DNA of 64,000 bases, from the NCBI GenBank assembly GCA_013347225.1, contig CP054595.1, positions 4,026,415 through 4,090,414 on the forward strand, in the 5' to 3' direction. The stretch is from Candidatus Accumulibacter similis (lineage in GTDB: Bacteria; Pseudomonadota; Gammaproteobacteria; Burkholderiales; Rhodocyclaceae). The notes under the pieces are model-generated. The model had not been told where the DNA came from. It searched no databases and saw only the letters and a program-made list of their open reading frames with translations. The translations under genes were made by a program, and so were the position numbers. Below, in pieces: positions 35,538 through 46,109 of this stretch; within the stretch, counting starts at the first letter, position 1; every line of letters starts with the position of its first letter.

Positions 35538-36948
35538 CGGGCACCCGACCGCTGGCCGGGCGGGCAATCCTGTTCTGGCGAACGAGCAGGTCCACCACCA
35601 GCGGATGCACGCCGAACCAGCGCTCGCCGTTGAACTCCTGCACGGCGCGCGACCGCAGCAGCGAATAGAGCACTGGCGCGGGAATCTTGGCTTCCGGATC
35701 GCCTTCGTAGATGCGCAACATCCGTTCCGCCTTCGCTTCGTAGGCAATCGGCCGCGCCTTGCCGTCGCTTCCGGTTTCCTGGTCGTACTGGCTTTCGCCG
35801 AGCTGGCGCTCGTAGTCGGTCCGCAGTTGCCGGATGGCGCCGCTCACGTCGTCCGCCTCGATCCGCTGGCCGCCGCGCAGCAGCGCCGTATCGCCGGCGC
35901 TGGCGGTCATCGCGAAGAGGTTGCGGAGATTGCCGCCGGACGCCTCGATCAGCCGTTCCCTCTCGCCGGCGGCAAAGAGCTCCGTCCGCATGCGGGCTTC
36001 CAGGACGGCGCCGATGGCCGCCCGCCCGGGCGCATACGGATGATGCGCCTGATCGAAGACCATCGTGTCGGGGAGGACGAAGAGTGCGCTCTGCGCAACC
36101 GGCAAGGAACCGGCTCGCGGCGAGTAACCGAGCGTGATCGGAATGGTGAAGAGCAGGTGGGCGTCGAGTTCGCGGATGGCGTTGGCGTAGGTGACGAAGA
36201 GATCCTCGGTCTGCTTCGGCGAAATCCCGGCCTTGTCGAAATCCTCGAAGATGAACAGCCACTCGTGTCCGGTCGCCGCACGCAAGAGCTGGTTGCAGTG
36301 CAAGAGCAGGCGGTTGGCCGCGCCGATCAGTTCGTCGAGGCGGCTCAAGCGGTAATTCACCTTCTGCCGGTCGCGCACGCTGGCATACTTGATCTCGCCC
36401 TTGACGCTGGCGAACAGACCCGTGAGCCGGGCCCACACGGTGTCGCCCGTGACGCCGGCGCCGGCAGATGCCTGCGCGGTCGTCTCCGTCCTGCTGCTCA
36501 CCATATCCTTCTCGCTGGCGAACCAGTCCTCGATGTCCTTCAGGTAAGCATCGTCGGGTCGCCGACCGGCACCGGCGGGTTGGTCCTCCGCCGTGCGCCG
36601 GGCGACTTCGATCATCATCAGGAGAACGACGTCGAAGGGCTGGAAGCTGGTCGGGTCGAGGCTCTCGCTCGCGCTCAGCCGGATGACCCGGTACTTGTCC
36701 TCCACCTCGCGCGTCAGGCGTGTCAGTTCGGTCGACTTGCCGACGCCGGCGTGCCCCATCAGCAGCGCCTTGTACGGCATGGTGCCGTGCGCCCGCCGCA
36801 AGCCGAGGCGCATCCGTTCGACGACCTGTCCGCCGCGCACGGCATTGATTTCCTGGCGGTAGAAGGCGGCAAAGTCGGCGGGAGCAATCAGCGGTTGCGG
36901 CGACAGCGCCTTGTAGAGGTCTTCGAGTGTCTCGGCGCGTTGCAGCAT
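35524..36948 (-). CDS. AAA/P-loop ATPase paired with the STAND-TPR protein
   Basis: 474 residues. Walker A is GHAGVGKST (65-73) and Walker B is LFIFEDFDK (231-239), with sensor-like sequence around HLLFTIPITLGYSPR. An alpha-helical lid (ASGGNLRNLFAMTASAGDTALLR) is followed by a C-terminal winged-helix-like region (PVLYSLLRSRAVQEFNGERWFGVHPLVVDLL). This layout is like the ORC/STAND-type or KAP-like ATPases that serve as regulators in conflict systems. The ATG at 36948 has GGAGG nine bases upstream; a longer in-frame extension lacks support. The stop overlaps the STAND-TPR start, implying coupled expression. The function is unknown. Confidence 0.8.
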   Translation of the reverse strand: MLQRAETLEDLYKALSPQPLIAPADFAAFYRQEINAVRGGQVVERMRLGLRRAHGTMPYKALLMGHAGVGKSTELTRLTREVEDKYRVIRLSASESLDPTSFQPFDVVLLMMIEVARRTAEDQPAGAGRRPDDAYLKDIEDWFASEKDMVSSRTETTAQASAGAGVTGDTVWARLTGLFASVKGEIKYASVRDRQKVNYRLSRLDELIGAANRLLLHCNQLLRAATGHEWLFIFEDFDKAGISPKQTEDLFVTYANAIRELDAHLLFTIPITLGYSPRAGSLPVAQSALFVLPDTMVFDQAHHPYAPGRAAIGAVLEARMRTELFAAGERERLIEASGGNLRNLFAMTASAGDTALLRGGQRIEADDVSGAIRQLRTDYERQLGESQYDQETGSDGKARPIAYEAKAERMLRIYEGDPEAKIPAPVLYSLLRSRAVQEFNGERWFGVHPLVVDLLVRQNRIARPASGRVPGGTE

Positions 36949-37096
36949 TTCGTGTCCTCCATGACTCGGCGGAACCCGCGAGGGAAAGCGGGCAACGCCC
37001 GAGAATACAACGAAGGAGCCTTGCGTCTCAACGACTCTGCCATGGGGCTTCATCAACTGCTGATGGGGTCGGCCGGATCGACCGCGACACCAGACC

Positions 37097-39438
37097 TCAG
37101 CCCGCGTTGCCGTCGTCGAACGACTGCCGCCAGCGCCCGAAGTCATCCGCCGGCATCGGCTTGCCGAACAGGTAACCCTGCAGTTCGTCACAGCCGGCTG
37201 CAGCAAGCACGCGCATTTCCTCGGTCTGTTCGACTCCTTCGGCAACCACGCGCAGTCCCAGCGTGTGGCCGAGGCCGATCACCGCCTTGGTGATCGCCAG
37301 GTCGTCGGGATCGTCGAGCATGTTCCTGACGAAGGACTGATCGATCTTCAGCTTGTCGATCGGGAATCGGTGCAGGTAGTTCAGGCTCGAGTAGCCGGTG
37401 CCGAAGTCATCGACCGAGAGCGAGATGCCCAGCGCCTTGATCGCCTGCAGCAGGTCGATGGTCAGAGTGACGTCTTCCATCAGCAGCGACTCGGTCAGTT
37501 CCAGCTCGATCATCGCCGGGTTGACGCCATGCTCGGCGATCGCCCGCCGTAGCGTCACCAGCAGATCGGGATCGTGCAGCTGTGCCGCCGAGAGGTTGAC
37601 CGAGATTGCCAGTTCCTGGCTGGTCGCGCGCCAGGTCGCCAGCTGACGACACGCTTCGGCGAGCACCCAGGCGCCGATCGGGACGATCAAACCGCTGTCT
37701 TCGGCCACCGGAATGAATCGTGCCGGTGTGATCAGTCCGTGTTGCGGGTGCCGCCAGCGCACCAGCGCTTCGGCGCCGAGCAGCCTGCCGCTGCGGCACT
37801 CGACTCATGGCTGGTTGAGGATGACGACGAATTCGTCACCGCCCATGCGGCTTACCGTGTCGCCGCTGCGCACCCCACGCTGCAGCTGGCTCGAGACCGA
37901 GCGCAGGACTGCGTCGCCGATATGATGACCAAGCGAATCGTTGATGTTCTTGAAGCGGTCGAGGTCGATGAACAGCACTGCCAGCCGCCGCTTGTGCCGG
38001 TCTGCCTGCTGCAGCGCCAGGCGCAAGCGTTCGACGCAAAGCGCCCGGTTGGGCAGATCGGTGCGGACGTCATGCTGTGCGAGGTGGCTGATGCGCTGCT
38101 CGTCCGCCTTGCGCGCGCTGATGTCGAACCAGGTGGCGATGTAGTGGGTGATCCGTGCGGATCCGTCGCGTACGGCATTCAGCGCCGCCCATACCGGCAG
38201 GGCCTCCCCGCTCTTGCGCCGGATCCACATCTCGCCCTGCCAGTGGCCACGAGCGACTGCCATCTGCCGGACTTCCTCGTAGAAGCCATCCGGATGGCGA
38301 TCGGAACGCAGGAATTCGGGCGTGTCGTCGACCACCTCGAGGCACTCGTACCCCGTGCTGCGACTGAAGGCCCGGTTGGCGGTCAGAATGATGCGCCTGG
38401 CGTCGGTGATCAGGATGCTTTCCGAGGACGCTTCGAACACCCTGGCCCACAGTTCCAGACGTGACTGCATCTGCTTGCTCCGGCCGATCGGCGTGAAGGC
38501 GGTGAGCACGGCATCACGATCCTGATAGCGCAGGCGTCGTGCCGAGATCAAGGCCCACTCGCGCCGGTTGGCACCGTGCCAGAGGACTTCGAACTCGTCC
38601 ACCGCGCCGCGGTCGGCCAGCATCTGGAAGAACTGCACCCGCACCTCGGCTGGCAGACCGCCCGCCCAGGGGTCACTGCGGCGGTTGTCGAGCCAGGCGT
38701 TCGCCTGCGCGTTGGTGTGCAGCACCTCATGCTGTGGCGTCGCCGTCACCAGCAGCGGAATCGGGACGGCATCCAGCAGCTGCCGCTGCGCTTCGCGCGG
38801 CGCGCGCCTGGGCAGCGAGTTCCTGTTCGAGGCGGCGGCTGCGGTCGAGCTGCTCCAGCATGTCGTTGAAGGCGTTGATCAGGCGGCCGATCTCGTCGGA
38901 GGAAGGCCACTTCGCACGCAGCGTGTAATCGCCCGAACGGCGCACATGATCGGCAACGTCGGCGAGACGCCGAATCGGCAGCGCGATCTGGCGCGCCACG
39001 AAATACACGACGCTGAGCAGGAGCAGCAACAGGGCAGCAGCGGTACCCAGGTGCAGCCACATGCGCTGGAACAGGTCGTCGATCCGCTGCTGCAGCAAGC
39101 CGCCGAGGGCACTACCGGCCGCCGTCCACGCGGCGTCGAGCTGCCGCCAGCTGGCGAGCGCCAGCCGATCGTGGTCGGCACCGCGTCGGCTGCCATCCTG
39201 GTCGATGGCCAGTCGTCGGGCGCTGGCGCGCAACGCTTCCACCGCCGCCAGCAGTCTCTGCCGTGTCGGCTGCAGCGCGACCCCGAGTTCCGCGCTTCCG
39301 GCCGCCAAGGCTTCGGCGTAGTCGCTCTCGAAGGGCGCCGAGCGTGGCTGTGCGCAGCGCGCCGATGTAGTCGTTACCGACGATCTCATTGCGCGCAACG
39401 CTGAGGCGAGCAATGAAGTTCAGCAAGAGATGGCGCAT
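37097..39438 (-). pseudogene. Decayed HAMP-PAS-PAS-GGDEF-EAL cyclic-di-GMP sensor gene
   Basis: The pieces of one signalling protein lie in three frames. A start at 39438 (GGGAG upstream) reads MRHLLLNFIARLSVARNEIV. The next frame gives a periplasmic helical region, a membrane helix (AAALLLLLLSVVYFVA) and a HAMP domain, ending at 38727. A third frame (38749-37805) holds two PAS domains and GGDEF with its RxxD inhibitory site, but stops at a TGA right after EFVVILNQP. In the same frame the sequence resumes at the EAL motif (EALVRWRHP) and runs to 37097. The rest of GGDEF and the linker, about 120 residues, is missing. Two frameshifts plus an internal deletion with an in-frame stop make it a pseudogene. 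The 5' end may also be truncated, since no first membrane helix is seen. Confidence 0.85.
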
Positions 39439-39824
39439 GCGAACTCCCGGTGACGGGTGAAGCCGAGCACGACTCCTGCCACCGCGCAGCTCATACCCGG
39501 CCGGCCTGGCGGATCCTTCCTGACGCCGGAACGGCCCGGGGCATCGCGATCTTCCCCGTCCTGCCAAACCACGGCAGCCAGCGCCGCCCGGCTTCGCTCG
39601 GGGACATCTGCTCGCTCTTCGACAGTCCCGATCCTCCTTCCGGATCCATCGCTGCACGCGTCCGCCCTGCCTCGGCTCGCGCCAGTCTGGCCGGCTGGGC
39701 GAACGGCACATCGCTGCCGGGATGGTTCCGCGGGCGGTACGACCGGCATGGCGCCTTCTGCGATTCGGGTGCGGCGGCCAACGGCGGCGTGCCGCGAGCC
39801 CGCCGGCGACCACCTCTCGCGCCG
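39439..39824. other. Interval without a supported gene
   Basis: 386 bases lie between the end of urtE and the decayed sensor gene, both on the minus strand. No open frame shows family resemblance, and no strong terminator hairpin with a T tract was recognised. Confidence 0.4.
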
Positions 39825-40517
39825 TCAGACAGCCAGCGCCGCCAGCACCCCGTCCTTTTCCATGTCTTCACCCCGCCCGCGCATGATGATCTCGCCGCGC
39901 TCCATGACCAGGTACTGGTCGGCGAGCGAACGCGCGAAGTCATAATACTGTTCGACCAGCAGGATGGCCATTTCGCCACTGGCCGCCAGCGAGCGGATCG
40001 CGCGCTCGATGTCCTTGATGATCGACGGCTGGATGCCCTCGGTCGGTTCGTCGAGGATCAGGAGCTTCGGCCCCATCGCCAGCGCCCGGCCGATCGCCAG
40101 TTGCTGCTGCTGGCCGCCCGACAGGTCGCCGCCACGCCGGCGCAGCATCTGGCGCAGGACCGGGAACATCTCGAAGATGCGCTCGGGAACGCGCGTGCCG
40201 CCGGGGCAGGTCGCCAGCCCCATGAGCAGGTTCTCCTGCACCGTCAGGCGGGGAAAGATCTCCCGCCCCTGCGGCACGTAACCGATTCCGGCCCGGACAC
40301 GCTGGTGCGACGGCGCACGCGTCAGGTCGCGGCCGGCGAACTCGATCGTGCCGCCTTTCGTCGGCAGCAGGCCCATCAGCGACTTCAGCAGGGTCGACTT
40401 GCCGACGCCGTTGCGCCCGAGGATCGCCGTCACCTTGCCGGCCTCGGCGCTGAAGCTGAGGTTGCGCAGGATATGGCTGCCGCCGTAGTACTGGTTCAGA
40501 TTGCTGATCTGCAACAT
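39825..40517 (-). CDS. urtE: Urea ABC transporter ATP-binding subunit UrtE
   Basis: 230 residues of the LivF-type ABC ATPase. Walker A is GRNGVGKST, the signature is LSGGQQQQLAIGRAL, and Walker B is LLILDEPTEGIQPSI. The opening MLQISNLNQYYGGSHIL is typical of UrtE. It powers urea uptake with UrtD. It is the last gene of urtABCDE and lies 7 bp after urtD. Confidence 0.94.
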   Translation of the reverse strand: MLQISNLNQYYGGSHILRNLSFSAEAGKVTAILGRNGVGKSTLLKSLMGLLPTKGGTIEFAGRDLTRAPSHQRVRAGIGYVPQGREIFPRLTVQENLLMGLATCPGGTRVPERIFEMFPVLRQMLRRRGGDLSGGQQQQLAIGRALAMGPKLLILDEPTEGIQPSIIKDIERAIRSLAASGEMAILLVEQYYDFARSLADQYLVMERGEIIMRGRGEDMEKDGVLAALAV

Positions 40518-40524
40518 CGTCGCG

Positions 40525-41363
<839 letters not shown>

Positions 41364-41367
<4 letters not shown>

Positions 41368-42530
41368 GCCCCCGCTCCCCTCGCCACCGCTGCCGCCGGC
41401 GTGCCGCCAGCGCCCCGCCCGCGGGCGCGCAGCCGCAACCAGAGGCCGACCACGCCCTGTGGCAGGTAGAGCGTGGCGACGATGAACAGCGTACCGAGAA
41501 AGAACAGCCAGTACTCGGGGAAGCTGACGGTAAACCAGCTCTTCGCCAGATTGACCAGGAAGGCGCCGATCACCGGCCCGATCAGCGTGCCGCGACCACC
41601 GACGGCAACCCAGATGGCGATTTCGATCGAATTGCCTACCGACATTTCCGACGGGTTGATGATCCCCACCTGCGGCACGTAGAGCGCCCCGGCGACGGCA
41701 CAGAGCATCGCCGACAGGGTCCACACGAAGAGCTTGTACCACAGCGGGTTGTAGCCGATGAACATGACCCGCGACTCGGCATCGCGGATCGCCGTCAGGA
41801 CGCGGCCGAACTTCGAGCACACGAGGTAGCGCGCCAGCAACAGGGTGCCTATCAGCGCCAGCGCCGACAATGCGAAGAGGACGACACGTGTTTCCGGAGC
41901 GGTGATCGGATGGCCGAGGATGCGCTTGAAGTCGGTAAAGCCATTGTTGCCGCCGAAGCCGGTTTCGTTGCGGAAGAAGAGCAGCATCGCGGCGTAGGTC
42001 AGCGCCTGCGTGATGATCGAGAAGTAGACCCCCTTGATGCGCGAGCGGAAGGCGAAGTAGCCGAAGACGAAGGCGATCAGCGCCGGCACGACGAGCACCA
42101 GCAGCACCGCCCAGAGGAAGCTGTCACTGCCGATCCAGAACCAGGGCAGTTCCTTCCAGTCGAGAAAGACCATGAAGTCGGGCAGGTCGGATTGGTAACT
42201 GCCGTCGCGGCCGATCTGCCGCATCAGGTACATGCCGAAACCGTAACCGCCGAGGGCGAAGAAGAGGCCGTGTCCGAGCGAGAGAATCCCGCCATAGCCC
42301 CAGATCAGGTCCATGGCGACGGCGACGATCGCGTAGCAGAGGATCTTGCCGACCAGCGTGATGAACCAGGTCGACAGGTGCAGCGGATGGTCGGCGGGCA
42401 GCATCAAGTGCATGATCGGCACGGCGATCAGTGCGAATGCGGCAAACAGGCCGACCAGCCGCCAGCTGCGGGCGTCGAAGCTGTGCCCGAGGCGGACGAT
42501 GAAGGGAGTGCGTGCAGGCAAGGAGTTCAT
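41364..42530 (-). CDS. urtC: Urea ABC transporter permease UrtC
   Basis: 388 residues with about ten membrane helices, LivM type. It contains DLIWGYGGILSLGHGLFFALGGYGFGMY and GRVLTAIRDAESRVMFIGYNP, both family features. It forms the inner-membrane channel with UrtB. The ATG at 42530 (GAAGG upstream) fits; a longer in-frame extension is antisense-type sequence of urtB and was rejected. Confidence 0.94.
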
Positions 42531-42549
42531 TTGATCCTTCGTTCCCCGG

Positions 42550-44151
42550 TCAGGATTCGACGAAACGGCCCTTGAGGGCGAACAGGCCCTGCGGACGCTT
42601 CTGGATGAAGACGATGATGAGGACGAGGACGACGATCTTGGCGACGACGGCGCCCGTCCAGCCTTCGAGGAACTTGGTGAACACGCCGAGACCGAGCGCG
42701 GCCCAGACGGCACCGGCAAGCTGACCGACGCCACCGAGGACGACGACCATGAACGAGTCGACGATGTAGCCCTGCCCCATGTCCGGGCCGACGTTGGCGA
42801 TCTGCGACAGCGCGACGCCGCCGAGGCCGGCGATACCGGCGCCAAGGCCGAAGGCCAGGGTGTCGATGCGGCCGGTGGGGACGCCGACGCAGCCGGCCAT
42901 CGGCCGGTTCTGCGTCACCGCCCGGACGAACATGCCGAGCCGCGAGAGGTTGAGAATGGCCCACATGGCGACCAGCACGGCGATCGAGAAGGCGACGATG
43001 ATGATCCGGTTCCACGGCAGCATCAGGTTCGGCAGCAACTCGATGCCGCCAGCCATCCAGCTCGGGTTGGCGACCTCGACGTTCTGCGCGCCGAACAGCG
43101 TGCGCGCCACCTGCATCAGGAAGAGAGAGATTCCCCAGGTGGCGAGCAGCGTCTCCAGCGGCCGGCCATAGAGGTGGCGGATGACGATCCGCTCCATCAG
43201 CACGCCGACCAGCGCCGCGCTGAGAAAGCCGACCGGGATGGCCGCCAGCAGATACCAGTCGAGCGCCCCCGGCAGGTGGGCGCGAAAGACGCTCTGCATC
43301 GCCCAGGCCGCATAGGCGCCGACCATCAGCAGTTCGCCATGCGCCATGTTGATCACGCCCATGACGCCGTAGGTGATCGCCAGCCCGAGTGCCGCCAGCA
43401 GCAGGATCGAACCGAGCGACAGACCGGTGAAGGCGCGCCCGAGGTTGTCGGCCCAGGCCAGCCGCTCCTCGATCGAGCGGATCGAGGTGCCGGCGGCGGC
43501 GCGCACGGCGCTGTCGGGTTCGACCCAGGTTTCGCCGCGCTTCTCGGTCAGCGGCAGCAGGAGCTGGCGGACGCGCGGATCGCTGCTCTCGCCGAGCGTG
43601 CGCACCGCGTCCAGGCGGACGTCGGCGTCGCTCGAGCCGAGGCTCGCCTGCGCCCGCGCGAGCTGCAGCCGGGCGCGGATCGCGGCATCCTGTTCCGTCG
43701 CCAGTGCGCGCTCGAGCAGCGGCAGCATCTTCGCGTCAGCGCTCTGGTTGACTTCCAGCGCCGCCTGCCAGCGCACCGCGCGCTCGGCCGAGAACAGCCG
43801 CAGTGCCGCCAGGGCCGACGCCAGTTCGCGCCGCACCCGGTTGTTGATGCCGATCGTCTCGACGCCGACCGGCGGCGGTGTCAGCTCGCGCTTGCTGGCC
43901 GCGTCGAAGACGCGACCACCTTCGCCCACTACCACCACGCGCTCGCCGGCGAGCGCCAGCGAGTCCTCGGCCATCGCCTTGAGCACCGGCTGCGCCTCGT
44001 CCGGCGCAGCCTCGACCAGCGCCAGGATGGCGGCAATGCGTCGATCCGAGTCGTCGTCGGCGAGCGGCTTGAGCAACTCCGGATCGATCGCGGCCTGCGC
44101 GCAGGAGATGCCGAGCAGGCAGATTGCCAGCAGTAATCGCAACTTGTGCAT
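42550..44151 (-). CDS. urtB: Urea ABC transporter permease UrtB
   Basis: 533 residues. A signal peptide (MHKLRLLLAICLLGISCAQA) and a periplasmic HEAT-like extension of about 210 residues precede a LivH-type permease domain with LAITYGVMGVINMAHGELLMVGAY and VVLGGVGQLAGAVWAALGLG. The long N-terminal extension is usual for UrtB. The ATG at 44151 has AAGG just upstream. It is 92 bp after urtA. Confidence 0.94.
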   Translation of the reverse strand: MHKLRLLLAICLLGISCAQAAIDPELLKPLADDDSDRRIAAILALVEAAPDEAQPVLKAMAEDSLALAGERVVVVGEGGRVFDAASKRELTPPPVGVETIGINNRVRRELASALAALRLFSAERAVRWQAALEVNQSADAKMLPLLERALATEQDAAIRARLQLARAQASLGSSDADVRLDAVRTLGESSDPRVRQLLLPLTEKRGETWVEPDSAVRAAAGTSIRSIEERLAWADNLGRAFTGLSLGSILLLAALGLAITYGVMGVINMAHGELLMVGAYAAWAMQSVFRAHLPGALDWYLLAAIPVGFLSAALVGVLMERIVIRHLYGRPLETLLATWGISLFLMQVARTLFGAQNVEVANPSWMAGGIELLPNLMLPWNRIIIVAFSIAVLVAMWAILNLSRLGMFVRAVTQNRPMAGCVGVPTGRIDTLAFGLGAGIAGLGGVALSQIANVGPDMGQGYIVDSFMVVVLGGVGQLAGAVWAALGLGVFTKFLEGWTGAVVAKIVVLVLIIVFIQKRPQGLFALKGRFVES

Positions 44152-44243
44152 TCCTTTTCCCTCGTGCCACACCCCGCCCGCAAATGCCCGCCGCGGGGCG
44201 GCCCGCGCGCCGCCGCGGCGGCGCGCGCCATGCCGATGCCGGC

Positions 44244-45512
44244 TTACTTGCCTTCCGGCCGATCCTTCCGCTGCTCGTTACCCGGAATGAACGGACTCCA
44301 CGGCTGCGCCCGCACTGGTCCCGGCGTCTTCCAGACGACGTTGAACTGCCCGTCGGCCTTGATCTCGCCGATGAACACCGGCTTGTGCAGGTGGTGGTTC
44401 GTCTCGTCCATCTTGATCGTGAATCCGGACGGCGCCTTGAAAGTCTGCCCCGCCATCGCCGCGATCACCTTGTCGACGTCGGTCGATTTCGCCTTCTCGA
44501 CCGCCTGCTTCCACATGTAGACGCCGATGTAGGTCGCTTCCATCGGATCGTTGGTGACCGCCTTGTCGGCGTTCGGCAGCTTCTGCTTGACCGCCCAGGC
44601 GCGGTACAACTTGGTGAACTTCTCGTTCTCCGGGTTCTTCAGCGACATGAAGTAGTTCCATGACGCCAGGTGGCCGACCAGCGGCTTGGTGTCGACGCCG
44701 CGCAGCTCTTCCTCGCCGACCGAGAAGGCGACTACCGGTACATCGGTCGCCTTGATGCCGGCGTTGCCGAGTTCCTTGTAGAACGGCACGTTCGAATCGC
44801 CGTTGATGGTCGACACGACCGCCGTCTTCTTGCCTTCGCTGGAGAACTTCTTGATCTTGGCGATGATCGTCTGGTAGTCGCTGTGCCCGAACGGCGTGTA
44901 TTCCTCCATGATGTCGGCGTCGGCGACCCCCTTCGACTTCAGGAAGGCACGCAGGATCTTGTTGGTCGTCCGGGGATACACGTAGTCGGTGCCGAGCAGA
45001 ACGAAGCGCTTGGCCTCACCTCCGTCCTTGCTCATCAGGTACTCGACCGCCGGGATCGCCTGCTGGTTTGGCGCCGCGCCGGTGTAGAAGACGTTGTACT
45101 CGAGTTCCTCGCCCTCGTACTGCACCGGATAGAAGAGCAGGCCGTTGAGTTCCTTGAACACCGGCAGCACCGACTTGCGCGACACCGAAGTCCAGCAGCC
45201 GAAGGTCACCGCCACCTTGTCCTTGCTCAGCAACTGGCGTGCCTTCTCGGCGAACAGCGGCCAGTTCGACGCCGGATCGACGACCACCGGCTCGAGCTTC
45301 TTGCCGAGCACGCCGCCCTTGCTGTTGATCTCGGAGATCGCCATCAGGACGGTCTCCTTGAGCGCGGTCTCCGAGATCGCCATGGTGCCCGACAGCGAAT
45401 GCAGGACCCCGACCTTGATCGTCTCGGCGGCCATTGCGGCGAACGAGTTGAGTCCGAAGGCAGCGGTCACCGCGACCGCCGAAATCGTCTTCATGAAATT
45501 GCGACGTACCAT
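44244..45512 (-). CDS. urtA: Urea ABC transporter substrate-binding protein UrtA
   Basis: 422 residues. The N-terminus has a twin-arginine-like or Sec signal (MVRRNFMKTISAVAVTAAFG, cleavage after AMAAE). The type I periplasmic binding fold follows, with IKVGVLHSLSGTMAISETALKETVLMAI, FGCWTSVSRKSVLPVFKELNGLLFYPVQYEG and GTDYVYPRTTNKI, which are UrtA-specific. It captures urea in the periplasm. It is the first gene of urtABCDE and sits 46 nt after a predicted sigma-54 transcription start. Confidence 0.96.
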   Translation of the reverse strand: MVRRNFMKTISAVAVTAAFGLNSFAAMAAETIKVGVLHSLSGTMAISETALKETVLMAISEINSKGGVLGKKLEPVVVDPASNWPLFAEKARQLLSKDKVAVTFGCWTSVSRKSVLPVFKELNGLLFYPVQYEGEELEYNVFYTGAAPNQQAIPAVEYLMSKDGGEAKRFVLLGTDYVYPRTTNKILRAFLKSKGVADADIMEEYTPFGHSDYQTIIAKIKKFSSEGKKTAVVSTINGDSNVPFYKELGNAGIKATDVPVVAFSVGEEELRGVDTKPLVGHLASWNYFMSLKNPENEKFTKLYRAWAVKQKLPNADKAVTNDPMEATYIGVYMWKQAVEKAKSTDVDKVIAAMAGQTFKAPSGFTIKMDETNHHLHKPVFIGEIKADGQFNVVWKTPGPVRAQPWSPFIPGNEQRKDRPEGK

Positions 45513-45569
45513 CTGTCAGCTCCTCGAGTGTTGTGGGATCGGGAAGAATTCTTCCTCGACGAGGGACAG

Positions 45570-45585
45570 AGCAAGGTCCGTGCCA
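45570..45585 (-). promoter_or_regulatory. Sigma-54 promoter of the urt operon
   Basis: On the minus strand the sequence is TGGCACGGACCTTGCT. This is a full match to the TGGCACG-N4-TTGCW consensus with correct -24 GG and -12 GC spacing. Transcription would start near 45558, leaving a short leader before urtA. Confidence 0.85.
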
Positions 45586-45671
45586 CTTTTGCCAAAATTA
45601 GCGGAAACACCGTGAGAACAGCCTCCTGCGCCTGTCTGGCGAGGCTCGCAGCAGCCTGCACATGCGCCGCC

Positions 45672-45740
45672 GCACCAGATTGGGGCGCGCGCCGGTCGCG
45701 AGCACCATGATGGAGGGGAGCCGCAGCACCAGAGTGGTCA
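45672..45740. promoter_or_regulatory. NtrC-like enhancer sites upstream of urtA
   Basis: Three GCACC-N5 elements lie 90-170 bp upstream of the sigma-54 promoter: GCACC AGATT GGGGC (45672), GCACC ATGAT GGAGG (45702) and GCACC AGAGT GGTCA (45726). The first and third approach the NtrC consensus GCACC-N5-GGTGC with one or two mismatches. The position is right for an enhancer; NtrC binding is inferred. Confidence 0.5.
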
Positions 45741-45849
45741 GCGGTCGCGGGCAACGGCCTCGGCATCGGTCGCGCCGGTCGACGTCGGTGGTCGCGGCCG
45801 GCAATCGCTTGCAGGCGGGGTTCGCCGCGCGCTATAGTCTCGCCGCGAA

Positions 45850-46036
45850 TGGGAGAGCGCGGCACTGCCGTCGCCGAAGGCGCAATCCACCCGGAAACGC
45901 TCAGGCAAAGGGACCGTTCGTGCAATGAACTCTGGAGAGCGGCGTCCGCTTCTGCGAGGCGCCCACCGATGGGGCCAGGACGACCGTGCTGCTGCGCGTC
46001 GCCCAGACAATCTCTCAGGTACATGGACAGAGGGGT
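45850..46036 (+). promoter_or_regulatory. Tandem glycine riboswitch (gcvT leader)
   Basis: Two aptamers in series precede gcvT. The first (about 45850-45940) has GGGAGAGC, GCCGAAGGCGCAA, CGCTCAGGCAAA and AACTCTGGAGAG. The second (about 45941-46036) has CACCGATGGGGCCA, TCTCTCAGGTA and GGACAGAGGGG. These are the conserved blocks of the glycine riboswitch, which normally turns on glycine cleavage genes when glycine is high. Confidence 0.93.
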
Positions 46037-46062
46037 GGACTCGACGCGAGTTCGCCCCTTTT
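46031..46062 (+). terminator. Expression-platform hairpin of the glycine riboswitch
   Basis: AGGGG (46031-46035) pairs with CCCCT (46055-46059), and ACTCG pairs with CGAGT inside, followed by TTTT. The 5' arm overlaps the GAGGGG end of the second aptamer. Glycine-bound aptamer and terminator would then compete, as expected for an ON switch. Confidence 0.6.
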
Positions 46063-46109
46063 CCGCTTCTGGAATCCACCTCAACACCATCCTGTTACGG
46101 ATTGATACG

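Noticed and set aside
37805..37807. The in-frame TGA between GGDEF and EAL as a selenocysteine codon
   Set aside because: No selenocysteine is known at this place in the family, and about 120 residues are missing at the same point, so a deletion scar is simpler.
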